A stretch of 64,000 bases of DNA, from the NCBI GenBank assembly GCA_003117195.1, contig BDSI01000004.1, positions 987,290-1,051,289 on the forward strand. The letters are read 5' to 3'. The position numbers were made by a program, and so were the translations under genes. The first letter of the stretch is position 1; every line of letters begins with the position of its first letter. This DNA comes from Eudorina sp. 2006-703-Eu-15 (lineage: Eukaryota > Chlorophyta > Chlorophyceae > Chlamydomonadales > Volvocaceae). Shown piece by piece: positions 11,767-22,887 of this stretch. Under the pieces are notes generated by a model. That model saw only the letters and a program-made list of their open reading frames with translations, searched no databases and had not been told where the DNA came from.

Positions 11767-14700
11767 CTGTGGCCTGACGCGTGCGAGGTGCATCCTTAGC
11801 TAGTACGATTAGGTTGGGACGCGGGACCAGGGTAGTTTTACCGCACCGGGCAGGGGCACGCCTCCGAATTGCTGAGGAACGCACCCTGGGTGCTGCAAGG
11901 ACTTGAGGAGGTTGAACAGCGGACTGCGAGGCGCAGACCGCCCGGGATGGACTTCCGCCCAATCCCTTGAGGGGGCACAGCTGTCACCGATCCTCAGGGA
12001 TCGGGCGCGCGCCCTTGGTTGAGAGCGAGGGGACAGAGGCCCCTTACGCACCTCTCCCCCGGGGGAGAGTGCTTCGGCGGTCTCCCGTATGGGGCGGGTT
12101 AGCGCCCCCGGCCAGTGTCGGCCCGGCAGATATGTAACGATTCACACACACACACACCGGGCGGGGGTAGCAGCAGCTCGCTCTGGGCCGACGGCGTTTC
12201 GCTGCCATTGTGGGTGGAGCAGCAAGTCAATCAGCCAGCAAGCCGCTCGTCCTTAACCTCGCCGGCGCTCACCCAACGTTTCTTCTTTTCCTGGTTTCCG
12301 GTTTGTCGCGGTGCGGGGGTCCTCCTAGGCGCGTGTTAGGTGCACACGCATGGCCCACAGGCTGCCGGAACTCGAAGCCTTCCAGGCGCGCGCGGAGGAG
12401 CTAAACGCCACAGTGGTCGCCGAGGCACTGGAGCCACGCGCGCGTGTTACGACGCGCGTTCAGGGAGTGATCAGCCCCGCCAACCCGACACCCAACCCCA
12501 TCGTGGCGGCCATCCTTGCGCAGCGCGCCAGCTTCTTGTCAGCCGTCCACCACCGCGAGCGTTTCGCGTCCCCGCTTCAGCCGTGGCGGGTCGTCTACGT
12601 GGCGTCTTTCTTGGACGCGCCACACCTGGGTTTCTCCCGCCCGCGTGCCCCCGGAGCCTGTTCTTGCCCTTGCGCCTGTTGTTGCCCCTGCGCCGGTGGT
12701 TGCCCCCGCTGCCCCTGCGCCTGTTATTGCCCCCGGTTGCCCCCCACCCGCCGCCCAACTGCATCCCCGGCGCGCAGCATGCACTTGCGCGCTTGGGCTT
12801 CCGGCGTAGTGGGGAGCTCTGTGAGAGTCCGCACGCCGGCAGTCCGCAGCATCTGCTATTAGTTCTTTGCCCCTGCGCTGTGACGGCCGTTGACCGCGTT
12901 CGTACCCGGCACATCACTGCAAATTCGGCACCCGCATCTTTGCATTCCATTTGCTTTGCTCGTTTTTTCCTTCTTACTAACAACTTTTAGGACCGTCGCG
13001 CTCACGTGTGTCCCTGTCTTGCCATCCGCCTTGCATGTCCTCCGACTTCGCTTCGCTAACCACTGACGGTGCTGCTTCGCTTGGTGCTCCCGTTTCTGCA
13101 TTCAGGTCAGTATCTTTTCCTTCTGCACGGGCTGGGACGGTTGTGCCGGGCACTTGCTTGCTGTCGGCATTGCACGCGCTGTTGACGCATACGCCCTTGC
13201 TTTTGCTGCACCTTAGGATCAGTAGGTAGCTTAGTAGAGTTTCGTCTGCATTAGCCTACGACGTCATAGCCGCTGCTTCTGCTGGCGTCCCGGCGCCCAC
13301 CGGCGCTCCACAACGATACGGGGCGCTGCAGCATCACGGCCTACACCACCTTGGGACTCCTTATGGTCGACATACTTCGCCCTGGCATATTGGTAAATCT
13401 GGTCTCGGTCTCAGTCGTCGGTTGCATTGCTGGACACGGGTCTGCTTATTCGCGGCTCAGCTTTTCTCCTTGATAACACACCGGGCGGCAACGTTCTAGC
13501 GGTCCCCCGGATGAAATAGGTCGGGGTGTAGAGGGATGGATCTCAGGACAAGCGGCGGCCTTGGAGGAGCTGCTGGAGCCAAGACTTGGCTTCAAGGAGG
13601 CGACTGTGCCTCGGCGGACATATACAGCGCTACTGACAGCGTGTGTACAGTGGAATGAGGAGTGGCTGGCCCCTGGGCCTCTGAATAATCAGATGGTTGA
13701 AGGACAACAGGAACGCAGCGCTCCTGCGATGATAAGGGTGTACAGGCGCTGGTGTGCGTGCCTGGTGGTAGTCAAATAACGCGGCTGTAGAGCATGCGTC
13801 TGGTGGCAAGGGGGCTGTAGGCACCTGGGCTAGTTCAACTGGCTAATGGACTATCAGGTGGACGCAGTCCTGCGACGATTACGGTAGGCGGTGAGTACCC
13901 CCCTCGATGGGCGGTACAGTGTGGACTAAGTGGACTACGCCCCTCCTCATCAGAGGAGTGCTTCGGCGGTCTCCCGAATGGGGCGGGTTAGCGCCCCCGG
14001 CCAGCGTCGGCCCGGCAGATATGTAACACAGACACGCACGCACACGCACACACACATGCCTTAGCACGCACGATGCCACCTCGCGTGTGTAGCTGTGTGC
14101 CACACGCACTTGTGTTGCTGTTCGTTCAACTCACATGCAGCTGTCATTGCCCTAGGGCTGACGTGCTTGACCCGGATCGCGCATATCGGTTTGCGCCACA
14201 CATACACACACAGACAGCCGCCCGACAGCGGATTCTTGCCATGCAAGGACGCCGGCCGTTTGGGGCAGGCACCTCAACGTGCAGCGGGGATGTGTGGGGC
14301 GGGGCTCTCATCCGCGAACCGAGCGGCACGTGCGGGGCCGAGCGCACCTTAACCAGCGTCCCGCTGGCGAGGGGCACGCGGACGAACTGCGCCTGGCTTC
14401 CCTGGAGTCCCCGACGCTCCGTCGCCGGCAGCTGCGGAACGAGCAAGGCATTGAACCAGGCAGGCAGATGGGTAGATACTAGATAGGTAAGTGGGTGCCG
14501 AAGCAGCAGGGAGCAGCCCCCGGGGACGCGAGGAGCGGCCCCTATTTACGGATGGGCTGCCCCACCCAGAGCCGCTCCACCACGGCAGCCCAAGCAGAGC
14601 GCAAGTCGAAGTATGCATCATGGACCATCGCTTGTCCCAGCCAGCTTCCATACCGTATGTGTCGTGAATTCAGCTTCCATGTTTGTCGTGAATCAACGAC

Positions 14701-16033
14701 TGAGCGGCAACTGTAGAGCCCCCGACGCAAGCAGCCAGGCTGAGAAATTGCCGGGGGCTCCTAGGGGGCTCCTAGGGGGGTCCTAGGGGGGTCCAGGCGC
14801 GACCCGATGTCCGTCCGCTGGGGTTGCGCAGGGCAGTGCCGCTGCCCCGCCGGACCGCCGCAGGCCGCGCGGCCGTACCTTCTCCTCGCCCTCCGAAACC
14901 CAGCCGAACAGGTGCGCGTGCGGGTGGTTGCACCTGGCCAGTACAGCGAGCCCGGGGAGGGGGATCCGGGAGGGGGGGCCGGAACAGGATGGGTGGAGAG
15001 GATGAGAGCTGACGGCCAAGGCGGGACAGGTCACGTCAGGACAGGCGATCCGGCCAAACCCCATTGGCATCATCGCGTAGTTGATCTGGATAAAGCGACC
15101 ACATGCTGTTGCAGCCTTGACGCGGCACCCGGCACTCGCGTCCTTGCAGTCGTGCCGCAGCACATGAATGAATGAATGAATGAACGTTACAGCGGACCCC
15201 AAAGGGATCACCGGTGTATACCAGGGCAAGCCCCAGCAGGCCCCACCGCCAAGGCAGCAAGACACCTCCACACCTCCCACAGCGGTCCCAAAGCTCACCT
15301 GCACGGAGCGCCCTTGCGGCAGTAGAAGCAGTTGCCGCAGCAAGACGTGAACGGCGAAGCCACGCGATCTCCGAGCTCCAGGCCCGATACCTGTTGGGTA
15401 CGCGTACGCATGGGTTTACCGCATCACAGCGTTGGATCGGCCGCCAACCAGAGGGTTGTGATCGAGGAGTGCGAGGTGGCCGAAATCTCAACACTTGCGG
15501 GACTCGGGTCCACCTTGTGACGATTACTACTACTACTACTTTCGCTAGTCTGGGTTTTGCAGAGGTGACATGCGTGTTCACCAACTCGCGCACATCTTGG
15601 CGCCCGAATTCGAGCGCCGCACCTCCGCGCCCTTCGCGACGACTACCCCCACGAACTCGTGCCCCACGACGGTATTGGGCGCAATACCCTTCTCGCGGCC
15701 GTGGTAAGGGTGCAAGTCACTGCAACCGGGGCACAGGTGCAGGCAGCGAGGTGAATATTATTTATTGTGGAGGTTGAGGAAGAGGCAGCACCGTCGTGGA
15801 GGTGGGCTGTCGAATGTACGGCGCCGTGCTGGCTGTCCAGCCGGAGGCGTAACAGCGTCAGGGCGTGACAAAGCGTTTTGGGCATACTCATACCTGCCAC
15901 ACACGCTGCAGGAGGCCACTCGCACGATCGCGTCGCCTGGGTGAAGAATACGGGGACAGGGAACCGTCGTGAACGTTATCTTCTCTTCCTGCGCAAGGAC
16001 CAAAGCTTGCATGGTATCTGGTAGAGCTTCCAT
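10288..16033 (-). CDS. Zinc-dependent alcohol dehydrogenase, medium-chain (MDR) family
   Basis: NAD-linked zinc alcohol/polyol dehydrogenase; substrate not predictable. Exons (minus): 16033-15894, 15719-15623, 15390-15299, 14933-14879, 14431-14348, 11710-11537, 11151-10899, 10649-10288; phases join to 418 residues. Catalytic zinc ligands: Cys45 in SVCGSD and His67 in GHEFVG. Structural zinc cysteines 97, 100, 103 and 111 are in CCGNCFYCRKGAPCRC. Rossmann loop LGCGPVGLL at about 193-202. Asp219 in FAVDSVPER, at the end of the second strand, favours NAD over NADP (family knowledge). The C-terminus ends HRMPLSKGAEAYDMF and VLDPWA, as in formaldehyde/threonine-dehydrogenase-like MDRs. Lineage-specific inserts: a Gln run in exon 7 and an Ala/Pro run in exon 8. 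No transit peptide is evident. Intron 5 (2.6 kb) and others carry retroposon debris. Divergent from the gene at 16343. Confidence 0.9.
10804..10830 (-). repeat. Retroposon 3'-end stem-loop relic in ADH intron 7
   Basis: On the minus strand it reads GCTGTCACCGATGACCCCC then GGGTGTCCCCTGCAAG. This is a decayed member of the tail family also seen at 29700, 35511, 37730, 47055 and 47230: CACCGATGACCC, short loop, GGGTC, then CTGTAAC. No coding part remains. Confidence 0.4.
11737..11766. repeat. CA microsatellite in ADH intron 5
   Basis: Run of about twelve CA units just upstream (in gene sense) of the sixth ADH exon. Read through, it gives a false Cys-Val repeat joined to exon 6. Confidence 0.85.
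12050..12160 (+). repeat. Copy A of a 72-bp conserved retroposon-like 3' end with CA tail
   Basis: Bases 12067-12138 match 13956-14027 with two differences and are followed by a CA repeat. A perfect palindrome, CTCTCCCCC/GGGGGAGAG, precedes the shared block. Inside it GGGGCG-GGTTAG-CGCCCC can form a second hairpin. The layout (structured end plus microsatellite) suggests the 3' terminus of a non-LTR element in the ADH intron. Confidence 0.6.
12350..12990 (+). other. Open frames between the two 72-bp repeats, unassigned
   Basis: Within ADH intron 5 two overlapping plus frames stay open (12350-12862 and 12340-12990). One begins MAHRLPELEAFQARAEEL and runs into a Cys/Pro-rich tail. The first 60 residues look protein-like, but nothing identifies them. 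It may be the remnant of an element ending at the second 72-bp repeat; it may equally be chance. Confidence 0.25.
13940..14060 (+). repeat. Copy B of the 72-bp conserved retroposon-like 3' end with CA-rich tail
   Basis: Shared block 13956-14027, followed by CA/CG dinucleotides. The preceding hairpin differs in sequence from copy A (CTCCTC-ATCA-GAGGAG) but pairs equally well, so structure is kept while sequence changed. Confidence 0.6.
14744..14796. repeat. Tandem repeat, about 13-bp unit built on GGGGGCTCCTA
   Basis: Four imperfect units, GGGGGCTCCTA then GGGGGGTCCTA, in ADH intron 4. Confidence 0.7.
15163..15278 (-). mobile_element. 5'-truncated LINE copy (3' end only) in ADH intron 3
   Basis: Minus-strand sequence matches the last ~110 bases of the LINE at 47336-54242 (GGCAAGCCCCAGCAGGCCCC in plus sense and onward). 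It ends GGGGTCCGCTGTAACGTT followed by five CATT units. Heavy 5' truncation and a microsatellite tail are typical of target-primed reverse transcription. Confidence 0.8.
15525..15541. repeat. TAC microsatellite in ADH intron 2
   Basis: Five ACT/TAC units. Confidence 0.7.
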
Positions 16034-16342
16034 TTTGTTGCTTTTTACGTTTTGCTTATGTGTGTATAGAGTAGCTGTTATTGTGCGTAATCAATTGGTG
16101 ACTGACGCAGAACGAACGGCCCAATCGGCAGAAACGGAATGCAATGATGTCGCACACACCAATACGGACAGAAAAATCACAAGCGTTACACACGTGTCTA
16201 AATAGATTATGGAAACGCTGTATTAGGTATCATACACGTTGGAATGTTTGCCCCACTTAGTTGTTGCCTAGAGGGGCTGTGTTCACCTGACTATTCTGAA
16301 TGCTGACCGCTGGCTCGTTGGCTGTCGATTGGACGCATCAAA
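16034..16342. promoter_or_regulatory. Bidirectional promoter region between ADH and the Rpn10/Rpn13-like fusion gene
   Basis: Only about 310 bp separate the two start codons, which point away from each other, so both promoters must overlap here unless the fusion gene starts elsewhere. The segment is markedly AT-richer than the coding flanks. No TATA box or known operator stands out. Confidence 0.45.
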
Positions 16343-19300
16343 ATGCTTCTATACTGGTGAGGACTGAATGCGTGTTTGCTGACATGCCTCGATATGTTTT
16401 AGATAGGCGTTCACGCTGTGCATTCTACTGCTTGCAGCCTTGACAACAGCGATGCAGCTTGCCGCTCTGAGGATTATCCATGTGGCAACCGGCTTGCGTG
16501 GCAGCTCGCAATTGTGAGGACACTCAGCAGGTCCTTGCTCGCGCCTCAGCAAAGTCAAGAAGCGGAAAGCACCGCTGTCAATACCCCACAGCTGGCTGTG
16601 GTATCTAGCGCTGGCCGGCCAGTGCTTTCGATAGCGCCTACGGCAGACGCCGCTGCACTACTCAGCCTCGACGTCACCAGTCTCGATGGCGAGCGCTGCC
16701 AGTTCCTTAGCTCATTAAGACTTGCCCTGTTGGCCGTAAAACGCGTGTCATCGGGACGGGTCCTTGCGTTCCTCGGCTCCCAGGTACGCACGGCACGGTG
16801 CCATCCCTTGCCGCCAGCCTGGACTATCTGAGACTGGATCATGGCTGTTACTTTCGGCCTGGGAGGGTCTGGCATTCACCGTTGCCGTCATGTAGAGTTG
16901 CCCCGGGGCCCACGGCATTCCGCCGCTCCGCTCCGTGCCGTTCGGGCCCTATCCACCTCTCGCAGCCGCGGGTAGAACAGGCAGCAGCGGTGGAAGTCCT
17001 TCCTCCTCGCACCGCTCCGTCGCACCGCAGTTGAAGCCGTTGCTGTCACACTTTAACACGGCCGCGTGTCGCGCCTTGTGCCGCTTGAATTCTGTGCATG
17101 GGAGCCTTAGAGCCCGACTTGTCCGGCCATACTCCACTATGTCAATCACCCTACTTCAATCAAGACAGCGAAGCCGCACAAATTCATTGTAATGGTGATA
17201 GCTGTCCGGGCTTGCGATGTACTCCCGCCAACCCTCCTGCCACTCCCGCCCTCTCCCCCGCCTGTCCCACTCCCTGCCGAACTGTAGGCTGACCTGCCAG
17301 CCGATCAGTGCCGCCAGCTGAGCCGCAGCTTCGCGGACGCACGCATCCCCCTGGATGTCGTACTGCTACAGCCCCAAGATGCGCTACAGCCGGAGGTCAT
17401 GTCCTCCCTGGAGGTGCTGACAGCGATCTCCGTGTACGATCAGGGCCCTAGCGTCGCTGCTACAGCCGCCGCGGAAGCGGCCGCGGCGCAGCGGCCCTGG
17501 CGGAGGCGGTCTGGGACGACCGACGCCGGAAGGGGTGCTCCTGCGGTCTCGACACCGCCGGCGGAGGGGCGCCTGACGGCTGCGCAGCCGGGTGCTGCCG
17601 GGCAATCCTCGCAGGGCGCCGCGGGAGAGGCGGATGAGGCCGCTGGGGGGCCGCCCTTCGGGCAGCGCCTTTTGCACTTCCCGCCTCCGGACCCCTCCCT
17701 GGCGCTGTGGCAGCAACTGGAGCCCCTCCTGGAGCTGCTGCAGCTGGAGGTCCCTCCCGGGAGGTTGCAGCAGGGCGGGGAACTGGTGCGGCCCGGTTCG
17801 GAGGTGAGGACGCTTTGGAGGAGGAGCTTGGGGCCCGTGGGCGGACAGACAGGGGCGGCCCAACGGCCAACGCTTTGCCGGAAGGGGAGGGCAGGGGAGG
17901 GCGGGCGCGAGCGGGGAGGAAAGTTGATCGAGCGGCTCCGTTGTTTGTGGGTTCGGCGTCCTGGGGGTCAGCCTCTCTCCCGGGACTTCTCCTTGCCGGA
18001 GGAGTGTGTTCGGGTGCAGGTCATTGAGTGGGCGCCCATAGGCCGCCTGTCCGTGAGTCGTTGGTGGAGCCCTAGATTTGCGGCGGGAGTGTGACTGGGG
18101 GGAGGGGAAGCAGCCGTGCGGCATGCGGCATCGCTTCCCTGTAACGTCTGACGCTGGAAGGAGCCGCAGAAGGGGCGCACAGAAGAATGCAGTCTGCGGA
18201 TGAGCCCTGTGACTGCCCCCGTTCGCCGCTCTCACCACGTCGTTTCACCGCTGTACGGCCTTGTTGTACGATTTGCCAGGACGACCGAGGGGCGCCCTTG
18301 CAGCTCCGAACGGGGCTCCCCGGCAGGCCGCCGCTCCCGCGGACGTCGCGCTACCGCGCGCCGGGTGCCACCACGCCTGCTGGCGGCGGCGCCGCCGCCG
18401 CCACGCCGTCGGTCGGCTCGGGGGCGGCGTCCGCCGCCGGCGGGCCCAGCCAGCGCGGCGCCGCTGGCTTGGTGCCGCCGGGGCCCCTTGCGGGCCGCAG
18501 CGGCTCGCGCGGCGCCGCCGCCGGCACATGCCGCTACGAGTCCCTCGATTCCCTCCAGCACCTGTCTCTGGACGGCTTCCTCCGGAGCTGGCTCCCGTCG
18601 TACGCCAACTACTCCAGGGTGCTGCAGCTCCCGTCGTCGCCGCAACAACAGCAGCAACAGCAGTCACAGCAGCAGCAGCAGGCCGGGCGCGGCGGCGAGG
18701 GTGCGGGTGGTGGGTCTGGGGTTGCCGACGGAGGCTTGGGCTCCGGCAGGCTTTGCTACATCAGCGTGTACCGGTTGGAACTGCCCCGGTGGCACAGGCT
18801 GTGCGAGATCCGCGCGGGGTACATGTACCTGGAAGAGGTGCACGCAGCGGCGGCGGCGGCGGCGGCTGCGCCGCCTCCGCCGCCGCCGCCGCCGTCACGG
18901 CCGGGGGCGATGGTGGTCCCCGGTGCGCCTTGCCCGGTGCGCGTGCAGTTCAGCACGCGGTGCAGCAGCGCCGCGGCCGCGGCGTCAGCGGCGGCGTCAG
19001 CGGCGGCCGCCGGCTGTGACGACGGCGCGGGCGGCGGCCTGGCGGGTTTCGGAGGGTTGCGTCAGTACCGGGTGTGTCCGGACCTTCGGCGCGGCAGTCT
19101 GACCCTGATTGCGTCGGTGGACGACCCGGGCCAAGTGAAGCTGCTCTGGAGTGAGCGGCGCTGCCCCAGCGCGGCGCACCCGCCGCAGTACGGCAGCATC
19201 TTTGCGGCGGCGGAGGACTCTGGTGACGGCGGCGTCGACCCGTCGGCGGCGGAGCTCGAGTTGACGCTGTCGCCGACACGCTCGCGATTCCGGTACGGAA

Positions 19301-22300
19301 GACGGTTGTGACAGTTATGTTGGCGGGTATGTGCGTTACTCGGGTCGACGAGGCAGGTCTGTGTGCTGTTCGGCGGGCAGGGGGCGGGAGCGCGTGTGTG
19401 TGTGGGAGGGGCGGCTGGCGTTGGGTAAGGTGTGTGGTACGGCGCGGCGCGCTGTCAAATCCGGAAGGGAGGGCCAGGGCCGCGGGGACGGATGTTTGCC
19501 GTTTGCGTGCGAGCTCAATGTTTGCCAAGGGTCCCTGACCCTGACCCTGACAGGGAGGGCAAGTGAGTCACCGGGTCCATGGCCCAGGGGCACCCAGGCA
19601 GCTTCCGCACTGCGGAGGATGTGTCTAGGGTTTGGCGGGGCATCCGTCCGGCGAGGGGGGTGGCCATCCGTCCGGCGTGAGGTCACTAGAGCTGTCGCAT
19701 CATGCGCTGAATGTGTGCGCCGTGCTGTGTCGATCCGTCGAGATGACTTCATGGCGCGCTCTTGTCGCGCCCCGGCTCGTCGTGCTCCTTTTTTTACCCC
19801 ACTCCCATCCGAGCAGCGGGGCCTGAGCAGCAGGACCCGCGGATCCCCCTCCTGGACCCCTCCTGAACCCGACTTGATGGCCATCTGTCCGCCGCATGTT
19901 CCGCCGCAGGGTCATGCCGAACGTCGAGGGCGGCGCCGTACTGGAGGTCTTCTCGCCACGTACTGTCGTACATCGCCCCGCGCAGGCCAGCGCCGGCGCG
20001 CCGCGCGCCGCCTCGGGCGTGCCCCCCGCGCCCGCAACGCACCGGGGCGGGAGCGTCGACGGCGCGGCGGCCGCTCCCCCATCCTCCTCCTCCTCCTCGC
20101 TCGATCCGTCGCCGTCCAGCGCGCCGCAGCTGAGCTACCCGCCGGCACAGCCGCAGCTGCCGCCGCACCTCCAGAGGTACTTCTTCTGGCTGCAGCAAGA
20201 CTGGGCGCCTGCGGCGGCGGCGGCGGCGGCGGCGGCGCCGAGCGAGGCCCTGCCGGAGTTGGCGTCGACGGCACCGACGGCCATGTCCGCGGCGGCGCTG
20301 TCGCAGCCCGCTGAAGGGACCCTCACACAGGCGGCCGGGGCTTCATCGTCGTCGTCGCCCCCGTCCGCTTCGTCGTCAGCCTCGGGCGAGGGGTTGGTGC
20401 TCGTCGGCGCGGCCCGGGCCCGGGCCTCCGCGGACCCCCGCGGCTGCGGGGCGCTGGCGGAGCACTTGCAGGCGCTGCTGGAGTGCCCGCCCGAGTTCAA
20501 TCCCCACAAGAGCGGGGGCCGAGTGCGGTGAGGAGAGGGGCGCGGATGAGAGAGGCGCGCGGATGAGAGAGAGGCGCGGATGAGAGAGAGGCGCGGATGA
20601 GAGAGAGGCGCGGATGAGAGAGAGGCGCGGATGCGCTTTGTTCCGATATGGGGATGGCTTGTTCGTCCGAGCAGGCCGACGGTCATCTCCCAGCCGATTT
20701 TAGGAGTCGAGGGTTCACCCGCCGGGTCGGTCACCTCCCGCGGCGTACAGCCACGAAGGGCCACGTCGCGACATGTGCCGCCCTGCCCCGTGTCCTCCTC
20801 TCGCACCACTGCAACTAGATGCCAGCGGACATATGCCGAGCAAGGCTTCAGACTTCCTGTCCCCCTCATACCCTTGCTGTCTGGGCTGTTTCTTTTTAAC
20901 CCCCTGATACCCTTGCTTGTCGCGCCCCTCCCCGGGCCGCAGGTGCAGCAGCACTCCGCTGCAGCTCGGGCCGCTGCCGTTTTCCCTGGTGGAGGAGATC
21001 ATGCGGGCCAGTGGGCGGGAGCTCCATGCGGACGGCACCCTGGCCATCGCCGCCACCACCACCCTCTCGGCGGCCGCCGCCGCGGCCAGGCTGCAGACTG
21101 CCGCACTGCACCAACAGCAGCAGCAGCAGCGACACCAACCCCCGCGGAAGCCCGGCGGCGCCGCTGCGGCGGCGTCCGGGGAGGGCGCGGATCGCGGCGG
21201 AGGAGGAGGAGGAGGAGGAGAGGGAGACGGACGGGGGGGCAGAGGCGGAGGCGCAGGAGGAGCAGGAGGGGGAGGGGAAGGCGGAGGCGGAGGGTCCGTG
21301 GGGGTATGGAGGGATCCGGAGCTGCGGCTGCGGCGGGCGACGGCGGCGGTGGCGCAGCCCCGGGAGCGGTACTCGTCGGCGGCGGTGCAGTCAGGCTCCG
21401 ACGCGCTGAGCAGCCATCCGAAGTCACGGTGAGGAAGGGGGGAAGTGTGGCGGAGGAGGCGGGGTGTGTGTGTGCTCTGCGTCGCGCGGTGGGCCATTTT
21501 AGCATGGCTGAGGGGCGATTTGGCAGCGCTGTGTCGTGACTTGCTGTGGATGGGGGCTGTGCGAACTCCTCCCACGAGTAAGTAATGCAGCAGGCTCAGT
21601 GTTTCTCTGCACCTTTGCACCCTTTCGTATCTTTTGGTGCGGCGGGAGCACAGGCTCTCGAGGAGCTCCGTCGCGCCAACCCCGGACCGCGCCGGCGCGT
21701 CGCCGCCGTCGGAGGTGCTGACGTCATCCCGCAGCTCCGCGACCACTTGGGCCGGCGGCGGCGGCGCTGCCGACCCGACCTGCCCTGCTGCGCCGCCGGG
21801 TTCCGCGTCAACGGTGGCGGTCACGACGTCGGCGCTGCGTTCGGGCCGGCGCGAGATCGTCCCCGGGTTCAGTCGAACGACCTATTCGCGGTCTGCTGGG
21901 GACGGCGGCGGGGCCGCCCCCGCCGCCGCCGCCAGCGCAGCAGCAGCAGCAGCACCGGCCGCCGCAGCAGCAGCAGCTCCGGGGGCTCCCTGCCCTCCGG
22001 TGCCGAGGCTGTCGGACTTGGAGGGAGCCCGGGGGCTGGCGTCGCACCCCCTGGATGACCCGGATGACTGGGGGTCGGAATGCGACAGCTTGGGGACGGG
22101 CTCGGACGGTGAGGCCTGGTGACTGGGATGCTAAGGGTACGATATTGAGCATGGGCACCGGGGCATGTCACCGGGCTGCACCAGCCCCCGGACTTGCCGT
22201 CGGCATTTTTGATCAGAGGTAGCGGTGGCGGTGGCGCGCGCCGGCGTCACGTGGTCTGACCGCAACCTGGGATCGCACTCGCCACTCCTCCCGTCCTGGA

Positions 22301-22887
22301 TGACCCCAACCCGGCTCTCCCCCGCAGCAGTTCCCCCCTCCCCCCGCACGCGCATGCTCCCTAGGTGTCCCGAGACACCAAACGCGCTGCTCCGAAGCCA
22401 CAAACGGCTCCGCAGCAGCACCCCGGCGCCGCTTTGTGCTGACACGACGCTCCCCGCATCCCTCTGGCCTGCGCCCCTGGGTGTGACGTTTGCTCCCGTC
22501 TGGCGCGGCGCTGTGCTGCCACCTGCAGGCTCTTCAACAGGGAACAGCCCCGAGGCCACGCCTCGAGCTGCCGTGTCTGCGGTAGGCCAAGGGCCCCGCC
22601 GCGGGGACCGCCTCCTGTCGCCTGGGAGCCCTGCCGACATGGACGGCACCTCCTCGTCCTCGTCGCTGGGCAGCGCAGCCGGAGCGGGCTCCCCGTCGCC
22701 TGGTGCCTGCGCCGGGGCGGAGGCGCCCGGGCGGCTGCCCGCTGGTCTGGCGGCGGCGGCGGCGGTGGCCGCTGCCGCAGCGGCGGTGGGCTCCTCCGCC
22801 GCCGCTTCCCTGGTGGCCGCAGCTGTGGAGCCCGAGGGGGGAAGCTCGTGTGCGGACGAGTCCTCCTTGATGTTTGAGCTGGACTGA
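16343..22887 (+). CDS. Rpn10-like VWA domain fused to Rpn13-like Pru domain (proteasome ubiquitin-receptor-like protein)
   Basis: Exons 16343-16356, 16438-16783, 17288-17803, 18280-19292, 19910-20527, 20943-21428, 21654-22108 and about 22529-22887; phases join to about 1,268 residues (1,153 if exon 7 runs on to the stop at 22122). N-terminus: VWA like Rpn10, with YCLDNSDAACRSEDYP, LAVVSSAGRPVLSIAPTAD, VLAFLGSQ, FADARIPLDVVLL and GPSVAAT in the Rpn10 order. Middle and C-terminus: Pru like Rpn13/ADRM1, with LCEIRAGYMYLEEVH, VCPDLRRGSLTLI, QVKLLWSERR, RFRRVMPNVEGGAVLEVF, LQRYFFWLQQDW and ALAEHLQALLE. No UIM helix was found after the VWA. Known Rpn10 and Rpn13 are separate ubiquitin receptors of the 26S proteasome cap; a joint or scaffold role here is inference. 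Homopolymer inserts split the Pru fold. Doubts: the 14-nt first exon, the exon 4 acceptor (18280 or 18304), and the last exon. Two adjacent genes are less likely because only 93 bp could separate them. Confidence 0.75.
20528..20632. repeat. Minisatellite, about 18-bp unit, in intron of the fusion gene
   Basis: Five to six copies of GCGGATGAGAGAGAGGC directly after the donor of exon 5. Confidence 0.85.

Noticed and set aside
11342..11962. A 206-codon minus frame containing ADH exon 6
   Set aside because: It reads through a CA repeat and introns on both sides; only 11710-11537 is exon.
18095..18279. A gene boundary splitting the fusion gene, with the second gene starting at the ATG at 18187
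   Set aside because: It would leave under 100 bp for a 3' UTR, promoter and 5' UTR, while a well-formed intron (17804-18279) joins the flanking exons in phase. Kept as the main alternative.
20715..21824. A 369-codon minus-strand open frame
   Set aside because: It is antisense to exon 6 of the fusion gene; its Pro/Ser/Arg-rich product is the mirror of GC-rich Ala/Gly codons.
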